NCBI RefSeq assembly: GCF_024054195.1
Contig: NZ_JAMXLB010000001.1
Coordinates: 2,655,524 to 2,719,523 of the forward strand
DNA from: Flavobacterium sp. NRK F7
GTDB taxonomy: Bacteria > Bacteroidota > Bacteroidia > Flavobacteriales > Flavobacteriaceae
Reading direction: 5' to 3'
DNA length: 64,000 bases
Positions 17,240 to 26,813 of this stretch are shown here, in pieces. The stretch's first letter is position 1; each line of letters starts with the position of its first letter. Position numbers and translations under genes: made by a program. The notes beneath the pieces are model-generated. The model worked only from the letters and a program-made list of their open reading frames with translations, made no database searches and had not been told where the DNA came from.

Positions 17240-18466
17240 ATGAAAAATCAGGAATTATTACAATTAGTAGAAGAATTTGGGTCACCATTATATGTTTATG
17301 ATGCGACTAAAATTGAATCACAATATAAAAGACTAACTAATGCATTTTCAAAGGTAGAGCAGTTTAAAATTCACTATGCAGTTAAAGCCTTATCGAATGT
17401 ATCGATTTTAAAAGTTCTAAAAAGATTAGGTTCAGGATTAGATACCGTTTCTATAGAAGAAGTGCAACTTGGATTGTATGCAGGCTTTGACCCAAAAGAA
17501 ATTATGTATACACCGAATGGTGTTTCATTGGAAGAAATTGAAAAAGTAGCTGAAATGGGCGTTCAAATTAATATTGACAACCTATCTTTCTTGGAGCAAT
17601 TTGGAACAAAACATCCAAATACACCAGTTTGTGTTCGTATTAATCCACATGTAATGGCAGGAGGAAATGCTAATATATCTGTAGGTCATATTGATAGTAA
17701 ATTTGGAATTTCTATACACCAATTACCTCATTTACTTCGCATTATTGAAAACACAAACATGAATATTAATGGCATTCATATGCATACCGGTTCTGATATA
17801 TTAGATATAGATGTTTTCTTATATGCAGCAGAAATTTTATTCGAAACCGCTAAGAACTTTAAAAATTTAGAATTTATTGATTTTGGTAGTGGTTTTAAAG
17901 TTCCCTATAAAAAAGATGATATTGAAACTAATGTAGAAGAATTTGGTAAAAAGTTAACGAAACGTTTTCTTGCATTTGAAAAAGAATATGGAAGACCATT
18001 AACTCTTGCTTTTGAACCTGGTAAATTTTTAGTAAGTGAAGCTGGATATTTTCTTGCCAAAGTAAATGTCGTAAAACAAACCACTTCAACTGTTTTTGCA
18101 GGAATAGATAGTGGTTTTAATCATTTGATAAGACCCATGTTATATGGTTCTCAACATTATATTGAAAACATTTCAAACCCTAAAGGAAAAGAACGCTATT
18201 ATTCGGTAGTAGGTTACATCTGTGAAACTGATACTTTTGCTAATAACAGACGTATTTCAGAAATACATGAAGGAGATATTTTATGCTTTAGAAATGCTGG
18301 TGCTTACTGTTTTTCAATGGCCTCAAATTATAACTCGAGAGTAAAGCCTGCTGAAGTACTTTGGTTGAACGGAAAAGGTCATTTAATTCGTCAAAGAGAA
18401 ACTTTTGATGATATTATTCGCAATCAAATTGAAATAGAGGTTTTAAATGAGACCATAATTGCATAA
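17240..18466 (+). CDS. lysA: Diaminopimelate decarboxylase LysA
   Basis: A 408-residue PLP enzyme that decarboxylates meso-diaminopimelate to lysine, the last lysine-synthesis step. It has the PLP lysine in FKIHYAVKALSNVS, the HTGSDI and DFGSGFKVPY barrel motifs, the EPGKFLVSEAG segment and the C-terminal ICETDTFA and NAGAYCFSMAS active-site loops. The ATG at 17240 follows an AAAGGGAG ribosome-binding-like stretch, so I prefer it to an in-frame GTG at 17204 that would add 12 non-conserved residues. It is a single gene with its own promoter and terminator. Confidence 0.93.
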   Translation: MKNQELLQLVEEFGSPLYVYDATKIESQYKRLTNAFSKVEQFKIHYAVKALSNVSILKVLKRLGSGLDTVSIEEVQLGLYAGFDPKEIMYTPNGVSLEEIEKVAEMGVQINIDNLSFLEQFGTKHPNTPVCVRINPHVMAGGNANISVGHIDSKFGISIHQLPHLLRIIENTNMNINGIHMHTGSDILDIDVFLYAAEILFETAKNFKNLEFIDFGSGFKVPYKKDDIETNVEEFGKKLTKRFLAFEKEYGRPLTLAFEPGKFLVSEAGYFLAKVNVVKQTTSTVFAGIDSGFNHLIRPMLYGSQHYIENISNPKGKERYYSVVGYICETDTFANNRRISEIHEGDILCFRNAGAYCFSMASNYNSRVKPAEVLWLNGKGHLIRQRETFDDIIRNQIEIEVLNETIIA

Positions 18467-18467
18467 T

Positions 18468-18497
18468 AAAAAAGCTTCTCTTGAGAGAAGCTTTTTT
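18468..18497. terminator. Bidirectional terminator between lysA and the surface protein gene
   Basis: Perfect 13-bp stem (AAAAAAGCTTCTC at 18468-18480 with its complement at 18485-18497) and TTGA loop, flanked by A and T runs on either side, so it works in both directions. Confidence 0.88.
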
Positions 18498-18505
18498 ATT
18501 TTTGA

Positions 18506-19702
18506 TTAATTGAGTTTGTATACTGTTATTTTCCAGTTTCTACTAATTGGATCAATTGCTCCTAATATTGATGCATTTAAAAGTCTAATTTTAATAGCAT
18601 TATCAATTACATAACAACTCCATGTTAAACCACTTTCTATAGCGCCTACAGGAGAACAATTGCAAATACTATTCTGAGAGATACCTTGTAAAGGAATTTC
18701 CAGTTCATAGGAAGATAAATTAGCAATTGAAGGGAAATCTAAATTTCCATCTACTACCAAACCTTTCATAACCACTTCTCTAGCATTATTACCATTCGTA
18801 AAATATAAATTGGTACCGTCATATTCCATAGCACCAGGTTCTGGATTGGCAAGAGTCGTTCCCGCTGTTAGTTTTAAAGGAGCCGAATTGGAAGTTCCAT
18901 CTGATGCTGGTAAATTTAATTTAGCTGAAGGATTTAATGTTCCAATACCAACATTTCCGTTACCCGTAATTGTAAACGAACCTGAATCGTTAATTTGATT
19001 ATTTTTAGTTGTATTAATTACAAGTTTTGTTGGTAAACTAGAAGCATTTGGAGTTCCATCCATAAAATAATGAATACCTCCTACTTCCTGGATACCATAG
19101 CCATTATTGGTTTTAAATAGTAACGCTCCTATTTCTTGATTCGTGCCTGGCAAAGTAGGGTAATCAATAGTTCCACCAGTATTATATAAAATTAAGTTAG
19201 GTGGATTAGTATCGGCACTTGTAATTTGAAAATCATTATCTCCAACTCCTCTAAATTCAAATTTTTCTACAGGATTATCGGTTCCAATACCAATTTTCCC
19301 TTCATCAGTAACCACAATCTTAGTTCCATTAGCATTTGCTTGTGTAGAATAGATCAGTGATTCTCCGTTTTGATTCACTCCAGATTTCCATTCTCCCGAA
19401 CTTAAGGGAAACCAATCTACAGCTTCACTATCCCAATAGAGAAAACCTTTGGAATACACTTTTGCATTTTTTACCACATCGTTACTTAGATAAATTAACA
19501 TGCCGTTTTGGTTAGATGAAGGATTTACTTCAGCTAAATTGGTTACTCTTGGAATTAACAAACCGTCATTTGGGTTCGGGTTTGCAGGATTAGTAGGTTG
19601 AATATCCAGTATGGCTGCTGGTGTTGTGGTGTTAATACCCACTTGGGCTTGTAACAATGAGAAATACAACATACCCATTGCACTTAAGTACTTTTTTTTC
19701 AT
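18506..19702 (-). CDS. Exported surface protein with repeat-type GIGT motifs
   Basis: A 398-residue protein with a signal peptide (MKKKYLSAMGMLYFSLLQAQ). The mature start VGINTTTPAAILDIQP, and later GIGTDNPVEKFEFRG and GNVGIGTLNPSAKLNLP, are the motifs of flavobacterial exported proteins that resemble phage tail-fibre shafts. The C-terminal region has a CNCSP segment and ends in an immunoglobulin-like strand pattern. No T9SS sorting domain is seen. The function is unknown; a surface structural or adhesive role is only a guess. It is monocistronic, with a terminator shared with lysA and a 308-bp upstream region. Confidence 0.7.
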   Translation of the reverse strand: MKKKYLSAMGMLYFSLLQAQVGINTTTPAAILDIQPTNPANPNPNDGLLIPRVTNLAEVNPSSNQNGMLIYLSNDVVKNAKVYSKGFLYWDSEAVDWFPLSSGEWKSGVNQNGESLIYSTQANANGTKIVVTDEGKIGIGTDNPVEKFEFRGVGDNDFQITSADTNPPNLILYNTGGTIDYPTLPGTNQEIGALLFKTNNGYGIQEVGGIHYFMDGTPNASSLPTKLVINTTKNNQINDSGSFTITGNGNVGIGTLNPSAKLNLPASDGTSNSAPLKLTAGTTLANPEPGAMEYDGTNLYFTNGNNAREVVMKGLVVDGNLDFPSIANLSSYELEIPLQGISQNSICNCSPVGAIESGLTWSCYVIDNAIKIRLLNASILGAIDPISRNWKITVYKLN

Positions 19703-20010
19703 GTTTAAACGAGTTTTGTTTGGTTTTTCCCAAATTTAATATTTTCAACTTTCAATCGAAAAAATAATTTGTTAATAAAATCGACAAAAGGTAGATTTTA
19801 TAGATAAAAAACACAAAAAAACTCAAAAAATGAGTATAAAAAGAAGATTAATCGTACAAAGTATGATTATTTTAACACTGCATTAACATAAAATATAGAT
19901 TTTATAACATTTTACGCAATTATTGTGAAATGTGTAAAAATATTACAAATAAAAATCAGTACTCTTATTTTACTTACTATTTGTTAATTAAATACGATTT
20001 ATACTATTCG
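19703..20010 (-). promoter_or_regulatory. 308-bp intergenic region upstream of the surface protein gene
   Basis: An AT-rich gap with no supported gene. On the minus strand TAAATTTG at 19738-19731 matches the TAnnTTTG -7 box about 30 bp from the surface protein ATG. A 9-base TACCTTTTG near 19790 is one base too long for the consensus. The rest holds only short A/T runs. I see no hairpin strong enough to call a terminator for pafA. Confidence 0.4.
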
Positions 20011-21618
20011 TTATTCTAGTATTTCATCTAAAATTATGGCTTCGGTTCCATTTGGTAAGGTTGTTTTTAATTTTAGAGCTAAACTTGGTGCAATTTGAGT
20101 GATCTCTTTTTTATTATAAGATGCACCAGGTTTCACTTTCCAACCAAAAAATAACATAGGAACATGAGTGTCATAAGTATAAGGAGAACCGTGTGTCGTA
20201 CCAGTTGCACCATATTCTAGATATCCTGGTTTCTCTAAAATAACCAATTCTCCATTTTGTTTCGGATCATATCCTTTTGCAATAGCATTTAAATAAATAT
20301 CGTTACCCGAATTATTTAAAATTTCAGTATCTGTATATACTCTTCTAACAAAATCTTGCTTGTAAATAAATGCTTTAAAACTAGTCTTTACTTCTTCAAT
20401 ATCCAAATTGCTAGCTTCAATATTCTCTTGATTAAAAAAAACATTAGAATTTGAATAATTTAAAATCAGATTTTCACCATATTTATCGTTAGAATATGTT
20501 TCCAAATCTTGCGTAAATTTTCTTGTATTTACTTGATCTACATTATACTTATTATCTTTAAGATAAGTTACGTTTTCTGCACCAGCGTGATCCGCAGTTA
20601 AGAATATCAAATAATTATTTTTACCTACGGTTTTATCTAAATAAGTTAGAAAATCTGCAATTGTTTGATCTAATCTTAAATAAGTATCTTGTAATTCGAT
20701 GGATCGAGGTCCTAATAAGTGACCAATATAATCTGTAGATGAAAAACTCACTGTCAAGAAGTCGGTAATATTATCTTTTCCTAAGCTTTCTTTTTCAATA
20801 GCTCTTTTAGCAAAATCAGCTAATAAATTATTTCCAAAGGGTGTGGAACGTAAAACTCCAGCATCATTATTTGCATACATATCTTTCATATTATAGGGAA
20901 AGAAAGGTATTTTTTGATATAATTTTCCTTCGTAGGGATTATTATCATTCAAACTTTCATTGTAAACTTCTTTTGGCTTAAATAATTCCCAAGTAGTATT
21001 CAGATATTTTTCATAGTGTTTTTCATTGTTAAACTGTGTAACCCAATCTGGCAACTGGTTTCCATAATAGGTACTCGATATAAAAGCTCCAGTTTTACTA
21101 TACCAAAAAGCCCAATCTGCAAAATGTCCTGCTGGTAAAATGGCGCCTCTATCTTTCAAACTCATTCCGATTACCTTACCCTTAAAATTAGTAGCTAATT
21201 TTAATTCGTCAGTTATGGTAGTGCTCAATAAGTTTTTAGGTGACATTTTTCCTTCATAATCCGTTCCATTACCTAAGGTTGTCACCGAATTATCATCTGT
21301 ACAATACATTTCTTTACCTAAACCTTTATTAAACCAGTTATTACCAACAATTCCATGAACACTAGGTGTTGTACCAGTGTAAATAGAAGCATGCCCTGGC
21401 CCAGTATACGTTGGCATATAATTGTAGTGTGCATTATGAAATGTAAATCCTTCTTTCATTAATCTTTTAAAGCCATTTTCGGAAAAATCATTTGAAAAAC
21501 GATATAAGTATTCCATTTTCATTTGATCCACCACAATACCAACCACTAGTTTAGGTCTTTCTTGTGCTTGTATATTGGAAAAAACTAAAGCGATAAAAAG
21601 CAGTAAGAACTTTTTCAT
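20011..21618 (-). CDS. pafA: PafA-type alkaline phosphatase
   Basis: A 535-residue secreted alkaline phosphatase of the phosphate-irrepressible PafA family. The signal peptide ends near QAQ (residue 19). Catalytic features are the nucleophile Thr in PTYTGPGHAS (T72), the metal Asp in VGIVVDQMK, the substrate-binding Asn in GIVGNNWF, the LKDRGAI pair that matches PafA Lys162/Arg164, the TADHAGAEN metal site and the C-terminal THGSPYTYDTHVPM His. It hydrolyses phosphomonoesters in the periplasm and supplies phosphate. It lies 29 bp after a small exported protein gene in a long minus-strand run. Confidence 0.93.
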   Translation of the reverse strand: MKKFLLLFIALVFSNIQAQERPKLVVGIVVDQMKMEYLYRFSNDFSENGFKRLMKEGFTFHNAHYNYMPTYTGPGHASIYTGTTPSVHGIVGNNWFNKGLGKEMYCTDDNSVTTLGNGTDYEGKMSPKNLLSTTITDELKLATNFKGKVIGMSLKDRGAILPAGHFADWAFWYSKTGAFISSTYYGNQLPDWVTQFNNEKHYEKYLNTTWELFKPKEVYNESLNDNNPYEGKLYQKIPFFPYNMKDMYANNDAGVLRSTPFGNNLLADFAKRAIEKESLGKDNITDFLTVSFSSTDYIGHLLGPRSIELQDTYLRLDQTIADFLTYLDKTVGKNNYLIFLTADHAGAENVTYLKDNKYNVDQVNTRKFTQDLETYSNDKYGENLILNYSNSNVFFNQENIEASNLDIEEVKTSFKAFIYKQDFVRRVYTDTEILNNSGNDIYLNAIAKGYDPKQNGELVILEKPGYLEYGATGTTHGSPYTYDTHVPMLFFGWKVKPGASYNKKEITQIAPSLALKLKTTLPNGTEAIILDEILE

Positions 21619-21647
21619 TACGATTTTTTTTGAGTAGGTTTTTAAAA

Positions 21648-22058
21648 TTATTTTACGATTTCGAAGATATCATAGCAAAAGATATATTCTTCACTGTAAA
21701 CATATAATTGAGGTTTATTTTTTAAATCTTTTCTGACGATAAAGGAAATCTTAAAGGGATACCCATCCACATCTTTACATAAATAAGAATTAATTTCATC
21801 CACTTTGGAAACTTCCTTTTGTAAATATTCAACAATAGAATAATATTGAATTACATTAGAATAGATGATAATTTTATTTTTATCATAATCTAATTTAACA
21901 ATAATGTTAACTTTTTCGGGAGTACTCCATTTTCCCCAATTCCCTTTTTTGTCTTTTTGTAAAACGGACAACGAAGTGGTTTGGAAATTAAATTGTTGTG
22001 CATTTGCAACACCAAGTGCAAAAAATGCAATCCATGCAAGGAATTTAAATAACTTCAT
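21648..22058 (-). CDS. Small exported hypothetical protein
   Basis: A 136-residue protein with a signal peptide (KFLAWIAFFALGVANAQ). The mature part is beta-rich with Lys and Tyr, and no catalytic motif is visible. It sits between the FMN oxidoreductase gene (6 bp) and pafA (29 bp), so it is probably expressed with them. I do not recognise the family. Confidence 0.65.
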   Translation of the reverse strand: MKLFKFLAWIAFFALGVANAQQFNFQTTSLSVLQKDKKGNWGKWSTPEKVNIIVKLDYDKNKIIIYSNVIQYYSIVEYLQKEVSKVDEINSYLCKDVDGYPFKISFIVRKDLKNKPQLYVYSEEYIFCYDIFEIVK

Positions 22059-22064
22059 AAAATA

Positions 22065-23009
22065 TTAAAAAACAAAATTATGGATTTCTTCTTTTGCTTT
22101 TTGAAATTCATCCATAATTGTATCAACAATAGTTTGCACAGGTAAAATATCATGAATAACACCTGCTATTTGTCCAATTTCTAGTTCTCCATCTTCCAAA
22201 TCACCTTCAAACATTCCTCTTTTAGCTCTAGCCCTTCCTAACAGGTTTTTTAAATCTTCTGTTGAAGGGCATTGGGAATATAATTCTTGTAATTCGTTAT
22301 AAAATTTATTTTTTATAAGTCTAACAGGTGCCAATTCTTTTAAAGTTAAAACGGTATCTCCTTCATTAGTTGCAACAATCGTTTTTTTAAAGTTATCATG
22401 AGCACTTGATTCTATAGAAGCTGCAAAACGACTTCCCATTTGAACTCCATCTGCACCTAGAACTAAGGCTGCTAACATGCCTCGACCGGTAGCAATACCA
22501 CCCGCTGCAATTAATGGAATTTGTAGGCGTTGTTTTACCATTGGGATTAGGGTTAACGTAGTTGTTTCTTCTCTTCCATTGTGTCCGCCAGCTTCAAAGC
22601 CCTCAGCAACAACAGCGTCTACTCCAGCTTCTTGTGCTTTTAGTGCAAATTTTGAACTACTAACTACGTGTACAACCGTAATTCCATTTTCTTTTAAATA
22701 AGAAGTCCATGTCTTCGGATTTCCTGCAGAAGTAAAGACAATTTTAACACCTTCTTCCACAATAATTTGCATGATTTCTACAATATTAGGATATAACATG
22801 GGAACGTTAACTCCAAATGGTTTATCGGTAGCTTTTTTACATTTTTGGATGTGTTCTCTTAAAACATCAGGATACATTGATCCAGCACCTATTAAACCTA
22901 AACCACCTGCATTACTTACAGCGCTAGCTAATTTGTAACCACTGTTCCAAATCATACCACCTTGTACTATTGGATATTTTATATTGAAAAGCTCTGTAAT
23001 TCTATTCAT
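22065..23009 (-). CDS. Nitronate monooxygenase/FabK-like FMN oxidoreductase
   Basis: A 314-residue TIM-barrel flavoprotein. The motifs YPIVQGGMIWNSG, NAGGLGLIG, the catalytic-region GFEAGGHNG and the FMN phosphate-binding GGIATGRGMLAALVLGADGVQMGSRF define the nitronate monooxygenase/enoyl-ACP reductase II family. The two activities cannot be separated by these motifs. No fatty-acid synthesis genes adjoin it, which slightly favours nitronate monooxygenase. The start ATG overlaps the stop of the upstream protease gene by one base (TAATG), implying translational coupling. Confidence 0.87.
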   Translation of the reverse strand: MNRITELFNIKYPIVQGGMIWNSGYKLASAVSNAGGLGLIGAGSMYPDVLREHIQKCKKATDKPFGVNVPMLYPNIVEIMQIIVEEGVKIVFTSAGNPKTWTSYLKENGITVVHVVSSSKFALKAQEAGVDAVVAEGFEAGGHNGREETTTLTLIPMVKQRLQIPLIAAGGIATGRGMLAALVLGADGVQMGSRFAASIESSAHDNFKKTIVATNEGDTVLTLKELAPVRLIKNKFYNELQELYSQCPSTEDLKNLLGRARAKRGMFEGDLEDGELEIGQIAGVIHDILPVQTIVDTIMDEFQKAKEEIHNFVF

Positions 23010-24619
23010 TACTGTTTAATTAATTTGCCCTGCAATTTAGCATTATTAGAAGAAAAATCATAGCTATAAATTCCCGAAGAAAGACTTTCTAAAGAAATTT
23101 TTTCCTCGTTATTCCTGATTTCAACTTGTAATACTCTTTGTCCCAGATTATTGTATAAAAACAGTTCCGCACCATCCAAATTGTTCCCTTTAATATATAA
23201 TTGATTCACTACAGGATTCGGATAAAAAAGGATACTTTGATTTAAAAACATTTCAGAACTTAATGCATTTGTAAGAGCCAATTGAAAATCTGGAACGCCA
23301 TACCCTTTTAGATTGTCTGGGTTAGTAAACTGATCAGAAGATTCTTTTACGAATTGAATTACTTCAGCAGCAGTTAAATTAGGAAGAGCAGACCAAAATG
23401 TTGCGACCATACCTGCTAAAATAGGGCTCGAAAATGAGGTTCCGTTTGAAGTAGTAATGGCTCCACTGGAACTACTAACTGTAGCACTTTGACCTTTCGC
23501 ACACACATCAGGTTTTATTCTACCGTCATAAGAAGGTCCTATTGAACTAAAACTCGCACGAACTTCTGTGCTATTAACAGCACCTATTGTTAAAATATTA
23601 TCCGCATCAGCTGGAATACCAATGTGAGGTTCAGAAGAATTTCCTTCGTTACCAGCACTTACCACACAAACGATTCCTTTAGTAACGGCTATTGCAGCAG
23701 CTCTCGAAGCAAAACCTACTTGACCATTACGTTGCGTATAAGAATAGCTATAATTAGGATTGTCATATTCACCATAACCTAATGACGAATTAACAACATC
23801 TACCCCTAAACTATCTGCCATTTCTAATGCTTCTACCCAATACGATTCTTCCACAGGATTTTCAGAACTTACATCTTCCGTTATGAATAAATAGTACGAA
23901 GCATCTGGAGCTGTTCCCACAAGCTGCCCATCAACATAACCACCCATAGTAGAAAGTACATTGGTACCGTGTGAATTTCTAGTATAGAAATTCGTACTTC
24001 TATCCGGAAAATTATAACCTCCTAAAATTAAATTATTATCTCTCAATCTTTGAAAGGGTGAAGCTGTATTTACACCTGGAAAACCTGCATCTAAAACCGC
24101 TATTATTTTTCCTTGACCTGTATAATCTTGTTCATGCAATAAATGCCCATTCAACATTTGAATCTGATTACTTGAATTTCCATAATTGAAATTAGCAGTA
24201 ACATCAAATGTCTGATTATCTTTATTCGAATTTAATGTTATTACCGACTTATTAATGCCATTCAAACTATGATTCGCAAATTGAATATGGTCTACAAATG
24301 ATAGTGCTGTTAGGGCTTGAATATTGGTTTGCGAACCTCTAATATGTAAAGCATTTAACCACTTTGATTTTGCCATGATGGTAATTCCAGTAGTAGCTTC
24401 AACTTGTGAAATATAGGATTCAGAAATAGGAATATCTTTATTATCTAACATTATATTTTGAACAGATCTTCTGTCTAATGCTCTCTGTGTCAGCATTTCA
24501 AGAGGGTTGTTTGTATAGAAAACGACATCTGGTTTATCAGTAAAATAAACCCAAGCGTCTTCTTGAGCCCAAGAGCAAAAATAAAATAGAAATAGTAAAA
24601 GAGTAGCTGTTTTTTTCAT
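23009..24619 (-). CDS. T9SS-secreted subtilisin-like serine protease (S8)
   Basis: A 536-residue protein with a signal peptide (ATLLLFLFYFCSWAQ). The S8 catalytic triad is visible: Asp in IAVLDAGFPG, His in NSHGTNVLSTMGG and Ser in NGTSFSSPILAGM, with the oxyanion Asn in VVSAGNEGNSS. An N-terminal region (about residues 20-150) probably acts as an inhibitor propeptide. The C-terminal 80 residues begin SILFYPNPVVNQLYIKG, a type A T9SS sorting domain, so the protein is exported through the type IX system and attached or released at the surface. It is in the mnmA-pafA run and overlaps the next gene. Confidence 0.93.
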   Translation of the reverse strand: MKKTATLLLFLFYFCSWAQEDAWVYFTDKPDVVFYTNNPLEMLTQRALDRRSVQNIMLDNKDIPISESYISQVEATTGITIMAKSKWLNALHIRGSQTNIQALTALSFVDHIQFANHSLNGINKSVITLNSNKDNQTFDVTANFNYGNSSNQIQMLNGHLLHEQDYTGQGKIIAVLDAGFPGVNTASPFQRLRDNNLILGGYNFPDRSTNFYTRNSHGTNVLSTMGGYVDGQLVGTAPDASYYLFITEDVSSENPVEESYWVEALEMADSLGVDVVNSSLGYGEYDNPNYSYSYTQRNGQVGFASRAAAIAVTKGIVCVVSAGNEGNSSEPHIGIPADADNILTIGAVNSTEVRASFSSIGPSYDGRIKPDVCAKGQSATVSSSSGAITTSNGTSFSSPILAGMVATFWSALPNLTAAEVIQFVKESSDQFTNPDNLKGYGVPDFQLALTNALSSEMFLNQSILFYPNPVVNQLYIKGNNLDGAELFLYNNLGQRVLQVEIRNNEEKISLESLSSGIYSYDFSSNNAKLQGKLIKQ

Positions 24620-24669
24620 GTTTTTATTTATTTGTATTCAAATATATAAAATTCTGATAGTTAGCTTAC

Positions 24670-25608
24670 TTAAATTACTGTGAAATATAAAAAGACACCA
24701 TATGTAAGTAACAGTAAAACGCCTTCTTTAAAACTTAAACTTCCTCTTTTAGGTAAGATTACCATTGGTAACAAAATAAAGGCAAAACCTAACATCCAGT
24801 AAATATCTTGATGAATAATACGAACATCTACTTTCTCAATAGGCTGAATAATTGCTGTAACTCCTAAAACACTTAAAATATTAAAAATATTAGAACCAAT
24901 AATATTTCCAATGGATATATCATTTTCTTTTTTTACAGCTGCTATAACGGAAGAAGCTAATTCTGGAATACTCGTACCAATAGAGACGACAGTAATAGCT
25001 ATAACTCGCTTGCTTACACCTAAATTAGTTGCTAAATTAACAGCACCTTTAACTAATAATTCAGAGCCACCCCATAAGGCTACACCACCTAAAACTAAAA
25101 ATCCAATAATTTTAATATAAGACATCTTATCATCAATAGTGCTTTCAATATCTACTTGTACTTTTTTATTGTTTCGAATTAAAATAACTAAAAACACAGC
25201 TAAAACTAGGATAAAGATAAATCCATCCACTCTTGTTAATCCTCCATCAATTACGAGGAAAACAAACAATAAAATAGAGGCAATCATTTTGGTAGGCCAG
25301 TCTGTTATATAAAAACTTTTCTCTACCTGAATTGCATTAATTAATAATACAACTCCTAATACTAAACCAATATTACCTATGTTAGATCCAATAACATTTC
25401 CCAAAGCAATATCGGGAAAACCATCCATGGCCGCTTTTACACTCACAATCATTTCTGGTGCAGAAGTTGCAAAAGAAACAACAGTTAAACCCACAATAAT
25501 TTTAGAAATATTAAGACGATACGATAAACCTACAGAAGATTTTAACAACCAATCACCACCTAGGACTAATAATACTAATCCTATTAAAATATAAAACATG
25601 TTTTCCAT
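24670..25608 (-). CDS. Calcium/sodium antiporter (CaCA family)
   Basis: A 312-residue inner-membrane protein with about ten transmembrane segments and two inverted alpha repeats. The repeats carry the conserved SFATSAPEMIVSV plus GNVIGSNIGNIGLVLG, and GTSIPELASSVIAA plus GNIIGSNIFNILSVLG. These are the ion-coordinating motifs of YrbG-type exchangers. It exchanges Ca2+ for Na+ or H+; the ion preference is not visible in the sequence. It starts 8 bp after mnmA, so it is likely in the same transcript. Confidence 0.93.
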   Translation of the reverse strand: MENMFYILIGLVLLVLGGDWLLKSSVGLSYRLNISKIIVGLTVVSFATSAPEMIVSVKAAMDGFPDIALGNVIGSNIGNIGLVLGVVLLINAIQVEKSFYITDWPTKMIASILLFVFLVIDGGLTRVDGFIFILVLAVFLVILIRNNKKVQVDIESTIDDKMSYIKIIGFLVLGGVALWGGSELLVKGAVNLATNLGVSKRVIAITVVSIGTSIPELASSVIAAVKKENDISIGNIIGSNIFNILSVLGVTAIIQPIEKVDVRIIHQDIYWMLGFAFILLPMVILPKRGSLSFKEGVLLLLTYGVFLYFTVI

Positions 25609-25616
25609 AAAAAAAA

Positions 25617-26813
25617 TTAAGAGATTACACCACTACCTAAAACTTCATCATCATGATGCCAAGCCACAAACTGACCTTCAGTAATAGCCGATTGTGGTTC
25701 TTCAAATACCACATACATTCCGTTTTCAAATTGATGCAATGTTGCTTTTTGTAAAGGTTGACGATAACGAATACGAGCCATAACTTCCCTTTTTTCATTA
25801 GGTTGCAATGCTAAATCTTCTCGAATCCAATGAATTTCATCATTTTTAATAAAAAGAGCCTTTTTAAACAATCCAGGATGATTCGCTCCCTGACCCGTAT
25901 AAATAATATTTTTTTCTACATCTGTTTCTATTACATATAAACCTTCTTTAGTTCCACCTACATTCAATCCCTTTCTCTGACCTTTAGTAAAATAATGCGC
26001 ACCTTGATGTTTTCCAACTGTTTTTCCGATTTCATTAGAATAATCTCTATTTCGAGATTCATAAGCAAAAATATCTTCCTCAGAAGTAAAATTTGGCATT
26101 TCTTGATTGAAAATCGATGCTTCTTCTGGAACTTCTATGATTATACCCTCTTTTGGTTGTAACTGCTGTTGCAAAAAATCAGGTAAGCGTACTTTTCCAA
26201 TAAAACATAATCCTTGAGAATCTTTTTTTTCAGCTGTTATTAAATCTAATTTTGCTGCAATTTCACGTACTTGAGGCTTGGTTAATTCACCTATTGGAAA
26301 TAAAGCTTTTGACAATTGATCTTGTGATAATTGACATAAAAAATACGATTGATCTTTATTACCATCTTTACCAGCTAGTAATTGATAAATTTCTTTACCG
26401 TCTTTCTCTAAAATACCTTTTCTACAATAATGACCCGTAGCTACATAATCTGCCCCTAGAGACAAGGCAATTTTCAGGAATACATCAAATTTTATTTCAC
26501 GATTACATAATACATCTGGATTAGGTGTGCGTCCTTGCTCGTATTCTTTAAACATGTAATCTACGATTTTCTCTTTATATTCTTCTGATAAATCAACTGT
26601 TTGAAATGGTATTCCTAATTTTTCGGCAACTAATAAAGCATCATTACTATCTTCCAGCCATGGGCATTCATTAGAAATGGTAACAGAATCATCGTGCCAA
26701 TTTTTCATAAAAAGGCCTATAACTTCATACCCTTGCTCTTGTAATAAGTAAGCGGCAACACTAGAATCTACACCACCTGAAAGTCCTACTACTACTCTTT
26801 TCATTTTATTCAA
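25617..26813 (-). CDS. mnmA: tRNA 2-thiouridine(34) synthase MnmA
   Basis: A 398-residue enzyme that thiolates the wobble uridine of tRNA Glu, Lys and Gln. The PP-loop [17 protein letters not shown] binds ATP, and the two catalytic cysteines are in [12 protein letters not shown] and GLCFIGK. The C-terminal domain ([13 protein letters not shown] onwards) binds tRNA. A stretch around residues 215-250 appears longer than in the E. coli enzyme, as in other Bacteroidota. Its start overlaps the stop of the MORN-repeat gene by 8 bp. Confidence 0.96.
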   Translation of the reverse strand: MNKMKRVVVGLSGGVDSSVAAYLLQEQGYEVIGLFMKNWHDDSVTISNECPWLEDSNDALLVAEKLGIPFQTVDLSEEYKEKIVDYMFKEYEQGRTPNPDVLCNREIKFDVFLKIALSLGADYVATGHYCRKGILEKDGKEIYQLLAGKDGNKDQSYFLCQLSQDQLSKALFPIGELTKPQVREIAAKLDLITAEKKDSQGLCFIGKVRLPDFLQQQLQPKEGIIIEVPEEASIFNQEMPNFTSEEDIFAYESRNRDYSNEIGKTVGKHQGAHYFTKGQRKGLNVGGTKEGLYVIETDVEKNIIYTGQGANHPGLFKKALFIKNDEIHWIREDLALQPNEKREVMARIRYRQPLQKATLHQFENGMYVVFEEPQSAITEGQFVAWHHDDEVLGSGVIS

